DNA from: CADEED01 sp035525785 | GTDB lineage: Bacteria; Pseudomonadota; Gammaproteobacteria; Steroidobacterales; Steroidobacteraceae | NCBI GenBank assembly: GCA_035525785.1 | Contig: DATLDQ010000109.1 | Span: forward strand, 1 to 10,811 | Direction of reading: 5' to 3' | Length of the DNA stretch: 10,811 nucleotides | Part shown: in pieces, positions 1-6,432 of the stretch | Layout of the letters: every line of letters starts with the position of its first letter | Numbering within the stretch: position 1 is the stretch's first letter | Notes under the pieces: model-generated | The model's input: the letters and a program-made list of their open reading frames with translations, nothing else | Told to the model about the DNA's origin: nothing | The model's database searches: none | Program-made: the position numbers and the translations under genes

Positions 1-422
1 AAAGCTTCGGACAGTCCACCAATTCGGCGAGCGTGCTGGTGCCCGGCAAGGAGCTGAAATCGTTCAGCATCAGTTCGCCTGACTGCCGCGACACGCTCTC
101 CATCCTGTTCGACAAGCCGGATTTCTCCGCCGAGCGCGTGCATGTGTTGATCACGCCGGCTTCATCGGCCGCGCCGATCGCGGACTACCGCTTCGACTTC
201 GACCTGACGTCGTTCGCGTTCCCGTTCACCGACAATGCGGTGCTGCCCAATGGCAATCGCTTCGCGTTCTTCATCAAGGACGTCAGCGAGCTAGATGACA
301 CGGGCACGTCGAAGATCATGCGTGTGGGGTTGCGGTGGTTCCCGCAGAACTACTACCCACCGACCGAGCGCCCCACCGACTACAAGGAGTTCCGGAAAGC
401 GTTGGGTGGTTCGGGCGAATAG
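1..422 (+). CDS. Unrecognised protein, 3' portion (5' end outside window)
   Basis: The frame is open from the first bases of the window to a TAG at 420-422, giving about 139 visible C-terminal residues. The GTG at 33 is probably an internal valine, because the frame stays open upstream of it and no ribosome-binding site precedes it. The visible part is soluble-looking, rich in Phe, Asp and Pro, with no membrane segment, no lipobox and no catalytic motif I recognise. Its alternating hydrophobic pattern (for example VHVLITPAS and YRFDFDLTSFAFPF) suggests beta strands. It ends with a Tyr/Pro-rich patch (NYYPPTERPTDY). I cannot assign a family or function. The gene converges on the tRNA-Pro gene 22 bp downstream, and I see no terminator between them. 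Confidence 0.7.
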   Translation, partial: SFGQSTNSASVLVPGKELKSFSISSPDCRDTLSILFDKPDFSAERVHVLITPASSAAPIADYRFDFDLTSFAFPFTDNAVLPNGNRFAFFIKDVSELDDTGTSKIMRVGLRWFPQNYYPPTERPTDYKEFRKALGGSGE

Positions 423-444
423 TGAACCGCGCGAGAGTGAAGAG

Positions 445-521
445 TGGTCGGGGTGAAAGGATTTGAACCTTCGACTCCTACGTCCCGAACGTAGTGCTCT
501 ACCAGGCTGAGCTACACCCCG
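445..521 (-). tRNA. tRNA-Pro (anticodon CGG)
   Basis: The minus strand folds into a complete 77-nt cloverleaf. The acceptor stem is CGGGGTG with CACCCCG, beginning with the C1:G72 pair typical of bacterial tRNA-Pro. The D arm is GCTC/GAGC. The anticodon stem is CTACG/CGTAG around the loop TTCGGGA, so the anticodon is CGG (positions 487-485) and reads CCG codons. The T arm has a TTCAAAT loop. The 3' terminal CCA is encoded (445-447). It closely resembles E. coli proK. It would be heavily used in a GC-rich genome where CCG is a common proline codon. A matching promoter lies upstream at 569-597. Confidence 0.97.
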
Positions 522-568
522 ATCCGGCGGGAAACCCGCGGGCTGGAGAGCCAGCTGCGGGGGCGCGC

Positions 569-597
569 AGTCTACTGAAGGGCAACCCGGCATTCAA
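569..597 (-). promoter_or_regulatory. sigma70 promoter of tRNA-Pro
   Basis: On the minus strand TTGAAT (597-592) is followed by a 17-bp spacer and TAGACT (574-569), a good match to the -35/-10 consensus. A G/C-only stretch (GCGCGCC) follows the -10 box, the kind of discriminator found at stringently controlled stable-RNA promoters. Transcription would start near 562, leaving a leader of about 40 nt before the mature tRNA 5' end. Stringent control is inferred from the discriminator only. Confidence 0.7.
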
Positions 598-638
598 TTG
601 CGGACGTAGTATGTTCTTCCCCTTCGGGAGGCTTTTTC

Positions 639-2027
639 ATGCGAAAACTGCTGGCAGTCCGGCTTTTTGCCGCCCTGGGCCTGCTCGCCGCATCGGTGGC
701 CCATGCTGACCTGTTCACGGCGGGGCAGGCCTATGACAAGAAAGAGTATGAAAAGGCCTTCGGGCTCTACATGGAGTTGGCGCAACTCGGCCAGGCGGAG
801 GCCCAGCGCAATGTCGCCATCATGTATGTCACGGGCGAAGGCGTGGCGCGCGACAACGTAGCGGGCTACGCCTGGGCGCAGATCGCCGCGGAGAATGGCG
901 TCGGTGCGGAGGTCCAGAACATCCTCGACCAGCTTGGCCCGCACATCAGCGAAAAGGCGCGCAAGCGCATCGACGAGATCACCGGGCAGTTCGGGCGCGC
1001 CGCGCTCGAGAGCCAGCTCATGCCCACCGTGTTCCCCGGGCAAAACTTTCCGACACAGCAGACTCCCTGCAAGCTCGCCAAGGCGGGCGGCACCGTATAT
1101 CCACCCGATGCCCAACGGAATGGCATGCAGGGGCAGGTGTACATGGAATTCACGGTGATGCCCGATGGCCGGGCCCGCAACCCGCGCGTGGTCTACGCGG
1201 TGCCGCCAAAGGTGTTCGACGATGCGGCGCGGCGGGTGATCCTGCGGTCGGAGTTCACGCCGGCGCTCGAGAAGAACGTGCCCGTGCCGTGCACGGCGGG
1301 GACCATGGTCCAGTACCAGCTCAAGGGCGTGCAGACCAGCGACTACAGCGACCTGAAAGCATTCATCAAGAAGAAGCGCGCGGAAGCCGAGTCGGGCGAC
1401 GCGAGCGCGCAGATGCTCTACGGGCTCATGATCTCTGGCCTGCCGCAGGTCCGACAGCCACGTGGCGATGCGATGCCCTACTTCGTGAAAGCCGCGCAGG
1501 CGGGGTTGCCCACCGCGCAGTTCCTGGTCGGTTACAGCACCATGCTGGGCTGGGGATGCGAGTGCAACGAACCCAAGGGCATGGTGTGGCTGCAGAAGGC
1601 CGCCGCCGCGGACCAGTCCGACGCGCAGGTGATGCTGGCTAACTACATCCTGCGCGGCACGCCCGGGGAGGCGGAAGTGGCCAAGGCGCTGACCTGGCTG
1701 GAGCGCGCCGCCAGGGCCGACAACCACTATGGCAAGTTCTACCTCGCGGCGCTGCTGGCCGCGGGCCCTGACGCGACGCGACGCGAGCCCAAGCGCGCGC
1801 TGGCCGTGCTCAAGGACGTGATGCGCGACGTCGACGACGACCCGACTTCGTTCGAGATCCGCGCCGCGGCGCTGGCGATGCTGGGCGACTTCGAGGGCGC
1901 GCAGAAGGATCAGCGCAGGGCGCTCAAGATGGCCAGAGACCTCGGCTGGGAAACCGCCTCGCAGGAAACCCGCTTGAGCAGCTACGTCGCCGGCAAGCCC
2001 TGGACCGGAGACCTGTTCGCATTCTGA
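639..2027 (+). CDS. Secreted Sel1-repeat protein with internal TonB C-terminal domain
   Basis: This 462-residue protein starts at an ATG with GGGAGG (626-631) seven bases upstream. Residues 1-23 form a Sec signal peptide ending AHA before Asp24. Residues about 28-87 are a Sel1/TPR-like unit (AEAQRNVAIMYVTGEGV). Residues about 144-227 look like a TonB C-terminal (energy-transducing) fold, with GQVYMEFTVMPDGRARNP as the core strand-turn-strand, bounded by Cys144 and Cys218, which could form a disulfide. Residues about 246-375 contain further Sel1 units (ASAQMLYGLM, TAQFLVGYSTMLGWG) and a Cys-Glu-Cys at 307-309. It lacks the N-terminal membrane anchor and proline-rich linker of true TonB, so it is probably a periplasmic scaffold or adaptor rather than an energy transducer. 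Sel1 repeats usually mediate protein-protein contacts. It is followed directly by the DUF418 gene, probably in the same transcript. The partner and precise role are unknown. Confidence 0.85.
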   Translation: MRKLLAVRLFAALGLLAASVAHADLFTAGQAYDKKEYEKAFGLYMELAQLGQAEAQRNVAIMYVTGEGVARDNVAGYAWAQIAAENGVGAEVQNILDQLGPHISEKARKRIDEITGQFGRAALESQLMPTVFPGQNFPTQQTPCKLAKAGGTVYPPDAQRNGMQGQVYMEFTVMPDGRARNPRVVYAVPPKVFDDAARRVILRSEFTPALEKNVPVPCTAGTMVQYQLKGVQTSDYSDLKAFIKKKRAEAESGDASAQMLYGLMISGLPQVRQPRGDAMPYFVKAAQAGLPTAQFLVGYSTMLGWGCECNEPKGMVWLQKAAAADQSDAQVMLANYILRGTPGEAEVAKALTWLERAARADNHYGKFYLAALLAAGPDATRREPKRALAVLKDVMRDVDDDPTSFEIRAAALAMLGDFEGAQKDQRRALKMARDLGWETASQETRLSSYVAGKPWTGDLFAF

Positions 2028-2062
2028 TCGACGAACCCAAGCCGATCGAAACGTCAGAGCGC

Positions 2063-3262
2063 GTGCAGGTCATGGACGTGCTGCGCGGCGTCGCGCTGTT
2101 CGGCGTGTTCCTCATGAACCTCGCGCCGTTTGCGGGCTCGCCCATCATGGCCACCGAGCAGCAGCTGCTGTCACTGCCCACCGCGCCCTACGATTTCGCG
2201 TTGCTCGACGTACTGCGCTGGCTGATCGCCGACAAGGCCAACACCATGTTCGCCTTCCTGTTCGGCCTCGGCTTCTATCTTCAGATGAGGCGACTCGAGG
2301 CGCGGGGCGCGGACTTCGAACGGCTGTACAAGCGGCGTCTCATCGTGCTTCTGGTGATCGGCTTCGCCAACCTGTTTTTCCTGTGGACCTGGGACATCCT
2401 GCATCTGTATGCGCTCGCGGGGTTCATCCTGTTGCCGCTGCGGCGGTTGGCTACACGGGATCTACTCGGCATCGGTCTCATCCTCGCGTTGCTGGGTCGC
2501 ACCGGTCAGAAGGCCCTCGCGGAATTCGGCCCCGCCGGTAGCTGGACGGGTCTCCCCGGCGGATACGCCGATTCCGACATCCTGCTGCGCCAGCAGCTCT
2601 CGGAGAGCGGCGACTATCTCGCGATCGTCGGCAACTTCTTCGACTGGGTGTTCGTCGACTATCTTGCGAGCGGCATGATCCTGGGATGGCTTTGCTACGC
2701 GCTCGGTCGGTTCCTGATCGGAGCCTGGGTCGGGCGCAACGGCTGGATCGCCCGCGCGCGTGACTACCTGCCCGGCTGGCGACGCGTGCGCGGCTGGGGT
2801 CTGCTCGCCGGGCTGGTGCTCGAGGGCGCCGCGGTCATGCTCTCCGAGGCCACGTGGCTGCCGCACTGGGAGCACCGCGACTTCTGGGCCGATTGCATCC
2901 ACCTGTTCGCCGTGCCGATCCTCGCGGCCGGCTATGTCGCGGCCATTGTCGTCGGCTTCGAATCAGGCCGGCTGCGTCGCTGGCTCGCGCCGTTCGCCTG
3001 GACCGGCCGCATGGCGCTGACCAACTACCTCGCGCAGGGAGCGGTCATCGGGCTCGTGCTGTTCGGCGTCGGGCCCGGCCTCGCGCTCGCCGGCAAGGCG
3101 GGCACGTGCGTCATGCTGGGCATCGTCTGCGTGGGCTACGCGCTGCAGATGTGGTTCAGCCGCTGGTGGCTGTCTCACTACCAGTTCGGGCCGGCGGAGT
3201 GGGTGTGGCGGGCGCTCACGTATGGCGAGAAGCCGCCCCTGAAAATCGCAGGCAGGAGCTAG
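2063..3262 (+). CDS. DUF418 (YeiB-type) multi-pass membrane protein
   Basis: This inner-membrane protein of at least 399 residues opens with the DUF418 hallmark MDVLRGVALFGVFLMN. It contains many hydrophobic segments and ends with the family's C-terminal pattern: GRMALTNYLAQ at about residues 315-325, then a Trp-rich segment, GPAEWVWRALTYG and a basic tail. The family is widespread; a transport role has been proposed but the substrate is not established. The start is uncertain. The GTG at 2063 has no good Shine-Dalgarno sequence, and the in-frame codons upstream (encoding PIETSERVQ) resemble the usual N-terminal lead-in of the family. A non-ATG start near 2021-2024 (ATT, or a CTG overlapping the preceding TGA), after GGAG at 2007-2010, is a plausible alternative and would couple translation to the upstream gene. 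Its TAG stop shares CTAG with the convergent ispB. Confidence 0.85.
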   Translation: MQVMDVLRGVALFGVFLMNLAPFAGSPIMATEQQLLSLPTAPYDFALLDVLRWLIADKANTMFAFLFGLGFYLQMRRLEARGADFERLYKRRLIVLLVIGFANLFFLWTWDILHLYALAGFILLPLRRLATRDLLGIGLILALLGRTGQKALAEFGPAGSWTGLPGGYADSDILLRQQLSESGDYLAIVGNFFDWVFVDYLASGMILGWLCYALGRFLIGAWVGRNGWIARARDYLPGWRRVRGWGLLAGLVLEGAAVMLSEATWLPHWEHRDFWADCIHLFAVPILAAGYVAAIVVGFESGRLRRWLAPFAWTGRMALTNYLAQGAVIGLVLFGVGPGLALAGKAGTCVMLGIVCVGYALQMWFSRWWLSHYQFGPAEWVWRALTYGEKPPLKIAGRS

Positions 3263-4293
3263 GAGGTGCGGTCCTGCGCGAATCGCGCGAGGCCGGCCAG
3301 CGCCTGGCGATAGGAGGTGTCAGGCAGCGCTTCCAGCGCGGCGATCGCCTGGTGGGTTTCCCGCTGCGCGAAGCCGTTGGCGTACTCGAGCCCGCCCGTG
3401 GCCTCGATGGCTTCGACAATAGGGCCGAGTTGCGCCAGCCCGCCTTGCTCGATGGCGAGGCGGATCAGCGCGCGCTGCTCGTCATTGCCATGACGTAACG
3501 CGTGCAGCAGGGGCAGCGTGGGTTTGCCCTCGGCGAGATCGTCACCGAGATTCTTGCCGCGCGTTGCAGGGTCGCTCTTGTAGTCGAGCACGTCGTCGAT
3601 GAGCTGGTAAGCCGTGCCAAGGTGTCGTCCGAAGCGCGCGAGCGCAGCCTGCTGCGCGACGCTTGCGCCGGCGAGCACCGCCGCCACTTCGGCGCCGGCT
3701 TCGAACAGTCGGCCGGTCTTGCGATAGATGACCTCGAGGTAACGCTGCTCGGTGGTCTCGGGGTCGTGCGCGTTCATGAGCTGCAGCACTTCGCCCTCGG
3801 CGATCACGTTGGTCGCGTCCGCCATGATCTCCATGACGCGCTGCGAACCGACGGTCGCCATCATCTGGAAGGCCCGCGAGTAGACGAAATCACCCACCAG
3901 CACGCTGGCCTGGTTGCCGAACAGGTTGTTGGCGGTGGCGCGCCCGCGGCGTTTCTGCGAGCTGTCCACCACGTCGTCGTGCAGCAGCGTGGCGGTGTGC
4001 ACGAACTCGATGAACGCCGCGGCTTCGATATGCTTTTCGTTCTGGATGCCGCAAGCGCGGCCCGCGAGCACGCAGAGCAGGGGGCGCAGGCGCTTGCCGC
4101 CGCCGCCGATGATGTGCTCGGCCACCTGATCGACCAGCGGCACCGCGCTCTTCAGACGCGCGCGGATCATGGCGTCCACCCCTGCCAGATCCGCTCGAAC
4201 CGGGGCGCGGATTTCGTCGAGGGAGAGGCTCGGAGCCTCGGCGGGCCGGGCGGCCGGGCGTGACGTCGGCAACGAGGTGACTTTGGAGCTCAT
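3259..4293 (-). CDS. ispB: Octaprenyl diphosphate synthase (trans-polyprenyl synthase)
   Basis: IspB condenses isopentenyl diphosphate onto farnesyl diphosphate to make the C40 side chain of ubiquinone and menaquinone. The 344-residue protein has the expected motifs in order: GGGKRLRPLL at residues 63-72; the first Asp-rich motif D106-D107-x-x-D110 preceded by HTATLLH; GDFVYSRAFQMM; GEVLQLMN; the second Asp-rich motif D233-D234-x-x-D237; and GDDLAEGKPTLPLLHAL. The small Ala101 five residues before the first Asp fits a long-chain synthase. It is about 20 residues longer than E. coli IspB, all at a Pro/Ala-rich N-terminus. The ATG at 4293 has no visible Shine-Dalgarno sequence, so either the message is nearly leaderless or translation starts further in. 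Divergence from rplU is the classical gammaproteobacterial arrangement. Confidence 0.95.
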   Translation of the reverse strand: MSSKVTSLPTSRPAARPAEAPSLSLDEIRAPVRADLAGVDAMIRARLKSAVPLVDQVAEHIIGGGGKRLRPLLCVLAGRACGIQNEKHIEAAAFIEFVHTATLLHDDVVDSSQKRRGRATANNLFGNQASVLVGDFVYSRAFQMMATVGSQRVMEIMADATNVIAEGEVLQLMNAHDPETTEQRYLEVIYRKTGRLFEAGAEVAAVLAGASVAQQAALARFGRHLGTAYQLIDDVLDYKSDPATRGKNLGDDLAEGKPTLPLLHALRHGNDEQRALIRLAIEQGGLAQLGPIVEAIEATGGLEYANGFAQRETHQAIAALEALPDTSYRQALAGLARFAQDRTS

Positions 4294-4304
4294 TCAGGGC
4301 GTTG

Positions 4305-4333
4305 ATTCTACGGGTTTATTTAGGCTTTGACCG
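4305..4333 (-). promoter_or_regulatory. Possible ispB promoter
   Basis: The minus strand carries TAGAAT (4310-4305), identical to the -10 box of rplU. With a 17-bp spacer its -35 would be CGGTCA (4333-4328), only three of six consensus bases and lying on the same bases as the rplU -35. A start near 4298 would leave only about five bases before the ispB ATG. The -10 is convincing; the -35 is weak. Confidence 0.4.
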
Positions 4334-4355
4334 GCCTTTGAGCCTTCCGTAGAAT
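4327..4355 (+). promoter_or_regulatory. sigma70 promoter of rplU-rpmA
   Basis: TTGACC (4327-4332), a 17-bp spacer and TAGAAT (4350-4355) form a strong consensus-like promoter. The expected start near 4362 gives a leader of about 60 nt to the rplU ATG at 4425. That leader contains two GGCTTT repeats (4380-4385, 4388-4393) but no clear hairpin that I could identify. Confidence 0.8.
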
Positions 4356-4424
4356 GCGCGTCCCCTCGGGATGGCACACGGCTTTAAGGCTTTGGTCTCG
4401 AAAGGTTTTTTGGAGATTTCTAAG

Positions 4425-4736
4425 ATGTACGCGGTCATCACCACGGGCGGCAAACAGTATCGGGTCGAGAAGGGCACCGTCCTTCAGGTTGAAACCCTCG
4501 CGGGCGAACCAGGCTCGACGATCGAATTCGGCGAAGTCCTGCTCATCGGCGACGGCAGCGACATCAAAGTCGGCGCGCCGCTGCTCAAGGGTGCGAAGGT
4601 CTCGGCCACGGTCGAGAAGCACGGCAAGGGCGAGAAGAAGGTCATCGTCAAATTCCGCCGCCGCAAGCACTACCTGCGCCAGGGCACGCATCGCCAGCAG
4701 TACACGCAGGTCAAGATCACGGGCATCACTGCCTAA
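4425..4736 (+). CDS. rplU: 50S ribosomal protein L21
   Basis: L21 binds 23S rRNA in the large subunit. The protein is 103 residues, the same length as E. coli L21, beginning MYAVITTGGKQYRVEKGTVL and containing the conserved IEFGEVLLIGDG and the basic KVIVKFRRRKHYLRQGTHRQ region. The frame is open back to an ATG at 4371. I chose ATG 4425 because GGAG (4412-4415) precedes it at 9 bp, the family starts there, and 4371 lies just after the predicted transcription start with no ribosome-binding site. It is 24 bp upstream of rpmA and is co-transcribed with it. Confidence 0.98.
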   Translation: MYAVITTGGKQYRVEKGTVLQVETLAGEPGSTIEFGEVLLIGDGSDIKVGAPLLKGAKVSATVEKHGKGEKKVIVKFRRRKHYLRQGTHRQQYTQVKITGITA

Positions 4737-4760
4737 CTATTCGATCCGGAGCTAAGTTCC

Positions 4761-5027
4761 ATGGCACATAAAAAGGCAGGCGGCAGTACCCGCAACGGTC
4801 GCGAATCGCACAGCAAGCGTCTCGGCGTGAAGAAGTTCGGCGGTGAAGCCGTGCTCGCCGGCAACATCCTGGTCCGCCAGCGCGGCACCACGATGCGCGC
4901 GGGCGTCAACGTCGGCATCGGCACCGACCACACGCTGTTCGCCCTCAAGGACGGCCGCGTGAAGTTCGCGAAGAAGGGCGCCGAAGGGCACACCTTCGTG
5001 AGCGTCGACGCCGAGAAGGCAAACTAG
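4761..5027 (+). CDS. rpmA: 50S ribosomal protein L27
   Basis: L27 lies near the peptidyl-transferase centre, where its N-terminal tail reaches toward the tRNA 3' ends. This 88-residue protein begins MAHKKAGGSTRNGRES, with no N-terminal extension of the kind that is cleaved in Firmicutes. It continues with GVKKFGGE, GNILVRQRGT and VGIGTDHTLFAL, all standard L27 segments. GGAG (4747-4750) sits 10 bp upstream of the ATG. A strong intrinsic terminator follows 53 bp after the stop, before obgE. Confidence 0.98.
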   Translation: MAHKKAGGSTRNGRESHSKRLGVKKFGGEAVLAGNILVRQRGTTMRAGVNVGIGTDHTLFALKDGRVKFAKKGAEGHTFVSVDAEKAN

Positions 5028-5037
5028 AACTCAGGGG

Positions 5038-5078
5038 TGCGCCCGTCAGCGGGCTGCATCCTCACAGACCCAACGGTC
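5038..5078 (+). other. Two small hairpins in the rpmA 3' UTR
   Basis: Between the rpmA stop and the terminator two short inverted repeats can fold in RNA. The first is TGC-GCCCG / CGGGC-T-GCA around TCAG (5038-5058, one bulged T). The second is GACC / GGTC around CAAC (5067-5078). Together with the terminator they make three stem-loops in tandem. They may be a processing or stability signal, an anti-termination site for obgE, or chance in GC-rich DNA. Confidence 0.3.
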
Positions 5079-5080
5079 AG

Positions 5081-5107
5081 AAAAACCCGGCACGCGCCGG
5101 GTTTTTT
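5081..5107 (+). terminator. Intrinsic terminator between rpmA and obgE
   Basis: A perfect hairpin, CCCGGC (5086-5091), loop ACGC, GCCGGG (5096-5101), is flanked by five A residues before and six T residues after. It therefore looks like a Rho-independent terminator on the plus strand and partly on the minus strand. It lies 20 bp before the obgE ATG, so obgE must depend on readthrough or on a promoter very close by. Confidence 0.9.
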
Positions 5108-5127
5108 GTTGCCGGAGATCCTGCTCC

Positions 5128-6432
5128 ATGAAATTCGTCGACGAAGCACGCATCAAGGTAGCCGCTGGCAATGGCGGACGCGGCTGCGTGAGCTTCCGCC
5201 GCGAGAAGTTCGTCCCGTTCGGCGGGCCGGACGGCGGCGATGGCGGCAACGGTGGCAGCATCACGCTGCGGTCGCGCGAGGGCATCAACACGCTGGCGGA
5301 CTTCCGCATCGTGCGCACCTTCCGTGCCGAGAACGGCCAGCCCGGCGGCGGCAAGGACATGACCGGTCGCGGTGGCAGCGACACCATCATCGACGTGCCC
5401 GTGGGCACCATCGTCCGCGATTCGGATACGGGCGAGGTGCTGGGTGATCTCTCGACGGCCGGCATCGACCTGCTGGTCGCCAAGGGCGGCCGGGGCGGCT
5501 GGGGCAACCAGCGTTTCAAGACCAGCAAGAACCGCAGTCCGCGCCAGTACGGGCCTGGCCTGCAGGGTGAGCATCGGGAGCTCGAGCTCGAGCTCAAGGT
5601 CATCGCCGATGTGGGTTTGTTAGGCCTGCCGAACGCCGGCAAGTCGACGCTGATCTCCGCCGTGTCCGCCGCACGTCCGAAGATCGCCGACTACCCCTTC
5701 ACCACGCTGTATCCGAACCTCGGCGTGATCGCCTGCGGCAACCAGCGCAGCTTCGTAATGGCCGACATCCCCGGTCTCATCGAGGGTGCGGCCGACGGCG
5801 CGGGTCTGGGCATCCGTTTCCTCAAGCACCTGCAGCGCACGCGCGTGTTGCTGCACCTGGTGGATATCCTTCCCGTGGATCCGAATGCAGACCCGGTGCG
5901 CGATGCGCGGTCCATCGTCGGCGAGCTCGGCAAGTTCAGCGAGGATCTACTCTCCAAGCCGCGCTGGCTGGTCCTCAACAAGGCCGACCTGATGCCGGAA
6001 GACGAGGCGCGGGCGAAAGCCGTGTCGATCGCGCAGGCGCTCAAGTACCGTGGTCCCGCGTTCCTGATCTCCGGCGTCTCGCGGCAGGGTACCGGCGACC
6101 TCACCGAGGCGGTGATGCGTTTCCTCGAGACGGCCGAGGCGCCGGCGCAGGGCAATCTCGAGCTGCCGGTGGTGAAAGAACCCGTGGCCGTGCGCAAGCC
6201 GGCGACGAAGAAGAAGGCAGCGGGGCGGAAGTTCCCTGGGAAGAAGTCAGCTGCCAAGAAGTCAGCTGCCAATAAGTCAGCTGCAAGGAACGTTGCTGCC
6301 AAGAGAGCCGCTGCGAAAAAGAACTCCGTGGCCAGACGAGCGAAGGCCGCGAACAAGAAGCCGGCAGCCAGGAAGTCTGCGACCAGCAAGTCCGCGGCGA
6401 GCAGGACGCAGAAACAAAAAACCCGGCGTTAG
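5128..6432 (+). CDS. obgE: Obg-family GTPase with Lys/Ala-rich C-terminal tail
   Basis: ObgE (CgtA) is an essential GTPase that binds the 50S subunit late in assembly and responds to ppGpp. The 434-residue protein has the glycine-rich Obg fold at residues 1-158 (GNGGRGCVSFRREKFVPFGGPDGGDGG) and then the G domain: G1 GLPNAGKS (166-173), switch TT (192-193), G3 DIPG (213-216), G4 NKAD (284-287), G5 SG (315-316). From about residue 355 the protein becomes a strongly basic, low-complexity Lys/Ala/Ser/Arg tail of about 80 residues, with AAKKSA-type repeats resembling bacterial histone-H1-like proteins, whereas the E. coli ObgE tail is acidic. GGAG (5114-5117) is 10 bp from the ATG. The stop codon lies in the loop of the downstream terminator hairpin. 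Confidence 0.96.
   Translation: MKFVDEARIKVAAGNGGRGCVSFRREKFVPFGGPDGGDGGNGGSITLRSREGINTLADFRIVRTFRAENGQPGGGKDMTGRGGSDTIIDVPVGTIVRDSDTGEVLGDLSTAGIDLLVAKGGRGGWGNQRFKTSKNRSPRQYGPGLQGEHRELELELKVIADVGLLGLPNAGKSTLISAVSAARPKIADYPFTTLYPNLGVIACGNQRSFVMADIPGLIEGAADGAGLGIRFLKHLQRTRVLLHLVDILPVDPNADPVRDARSIVGELGKFSEDLLSKPRWLVLNKADLMPEDEARAKAVSIAQALKYRGPAFLISGVSRQGTGDLTEAVMRFLETAEAPAQGNLELPVVKEPVAVRKPATKKKAAGRKFPGKKSAAKKSAANKSAARNVAAKRAAAKKNSVARRAKAANKKPAARKSATSKSAASRTQKQKTRR
6241..6285 (+). repeat. 15-bp tandem repeat in the obgE tail (3 copies)
   Basis: AAGAAGTCAGCTGCC occurs twice in exact tandem (6241-6255, 6256-6270), followed by a third copy with two changes, AATAAGTCAGCTGCA (6271-6285). Each unit encodes Lys-Lys-Ser-Ala-Ala, or Asn-Lys-Ser-Ala-Ala in the third. 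The in-frame unit allows the basic tail to expand or shrink by slippage without breaking the reading frame. Confidence 0.9.

Noticed and set aside
445..521. tRNA-Pro as an integration site of a mobile element
   Set aside because: No integrase gene and no noticed direct repeat of the tRNA 3' end are present in the window.
607..612. TAGTAT as -10 box for the Sel1/TonB gene
   Set aside because: Only four of six bases match and no acceptable -35 lies 16-18 bp upstream; the promoter of this gene is not identifiable by eye.
594..1727. 377-codon minus-strand open frame
   Set aside because: It is antisense to the Sel1/TonB gene, its composition is a mirror of that gene, and it has no ribosome-binding site or recognisable domain.
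3502..4263. 253-codon plus-strand open frame antisense to ispB
   Set aside because: ispB on the opposite strand has all its catalytic motifs; this frame is open because of GC-rich codon bias.
4371..4424. Upstream ATG extending L21 by 18 residues
   Set aside because: It has no ribosome-binding site and lies only about 9 nt after the predicted transcription start, and L21 proteins begin at the ATG at 4425.
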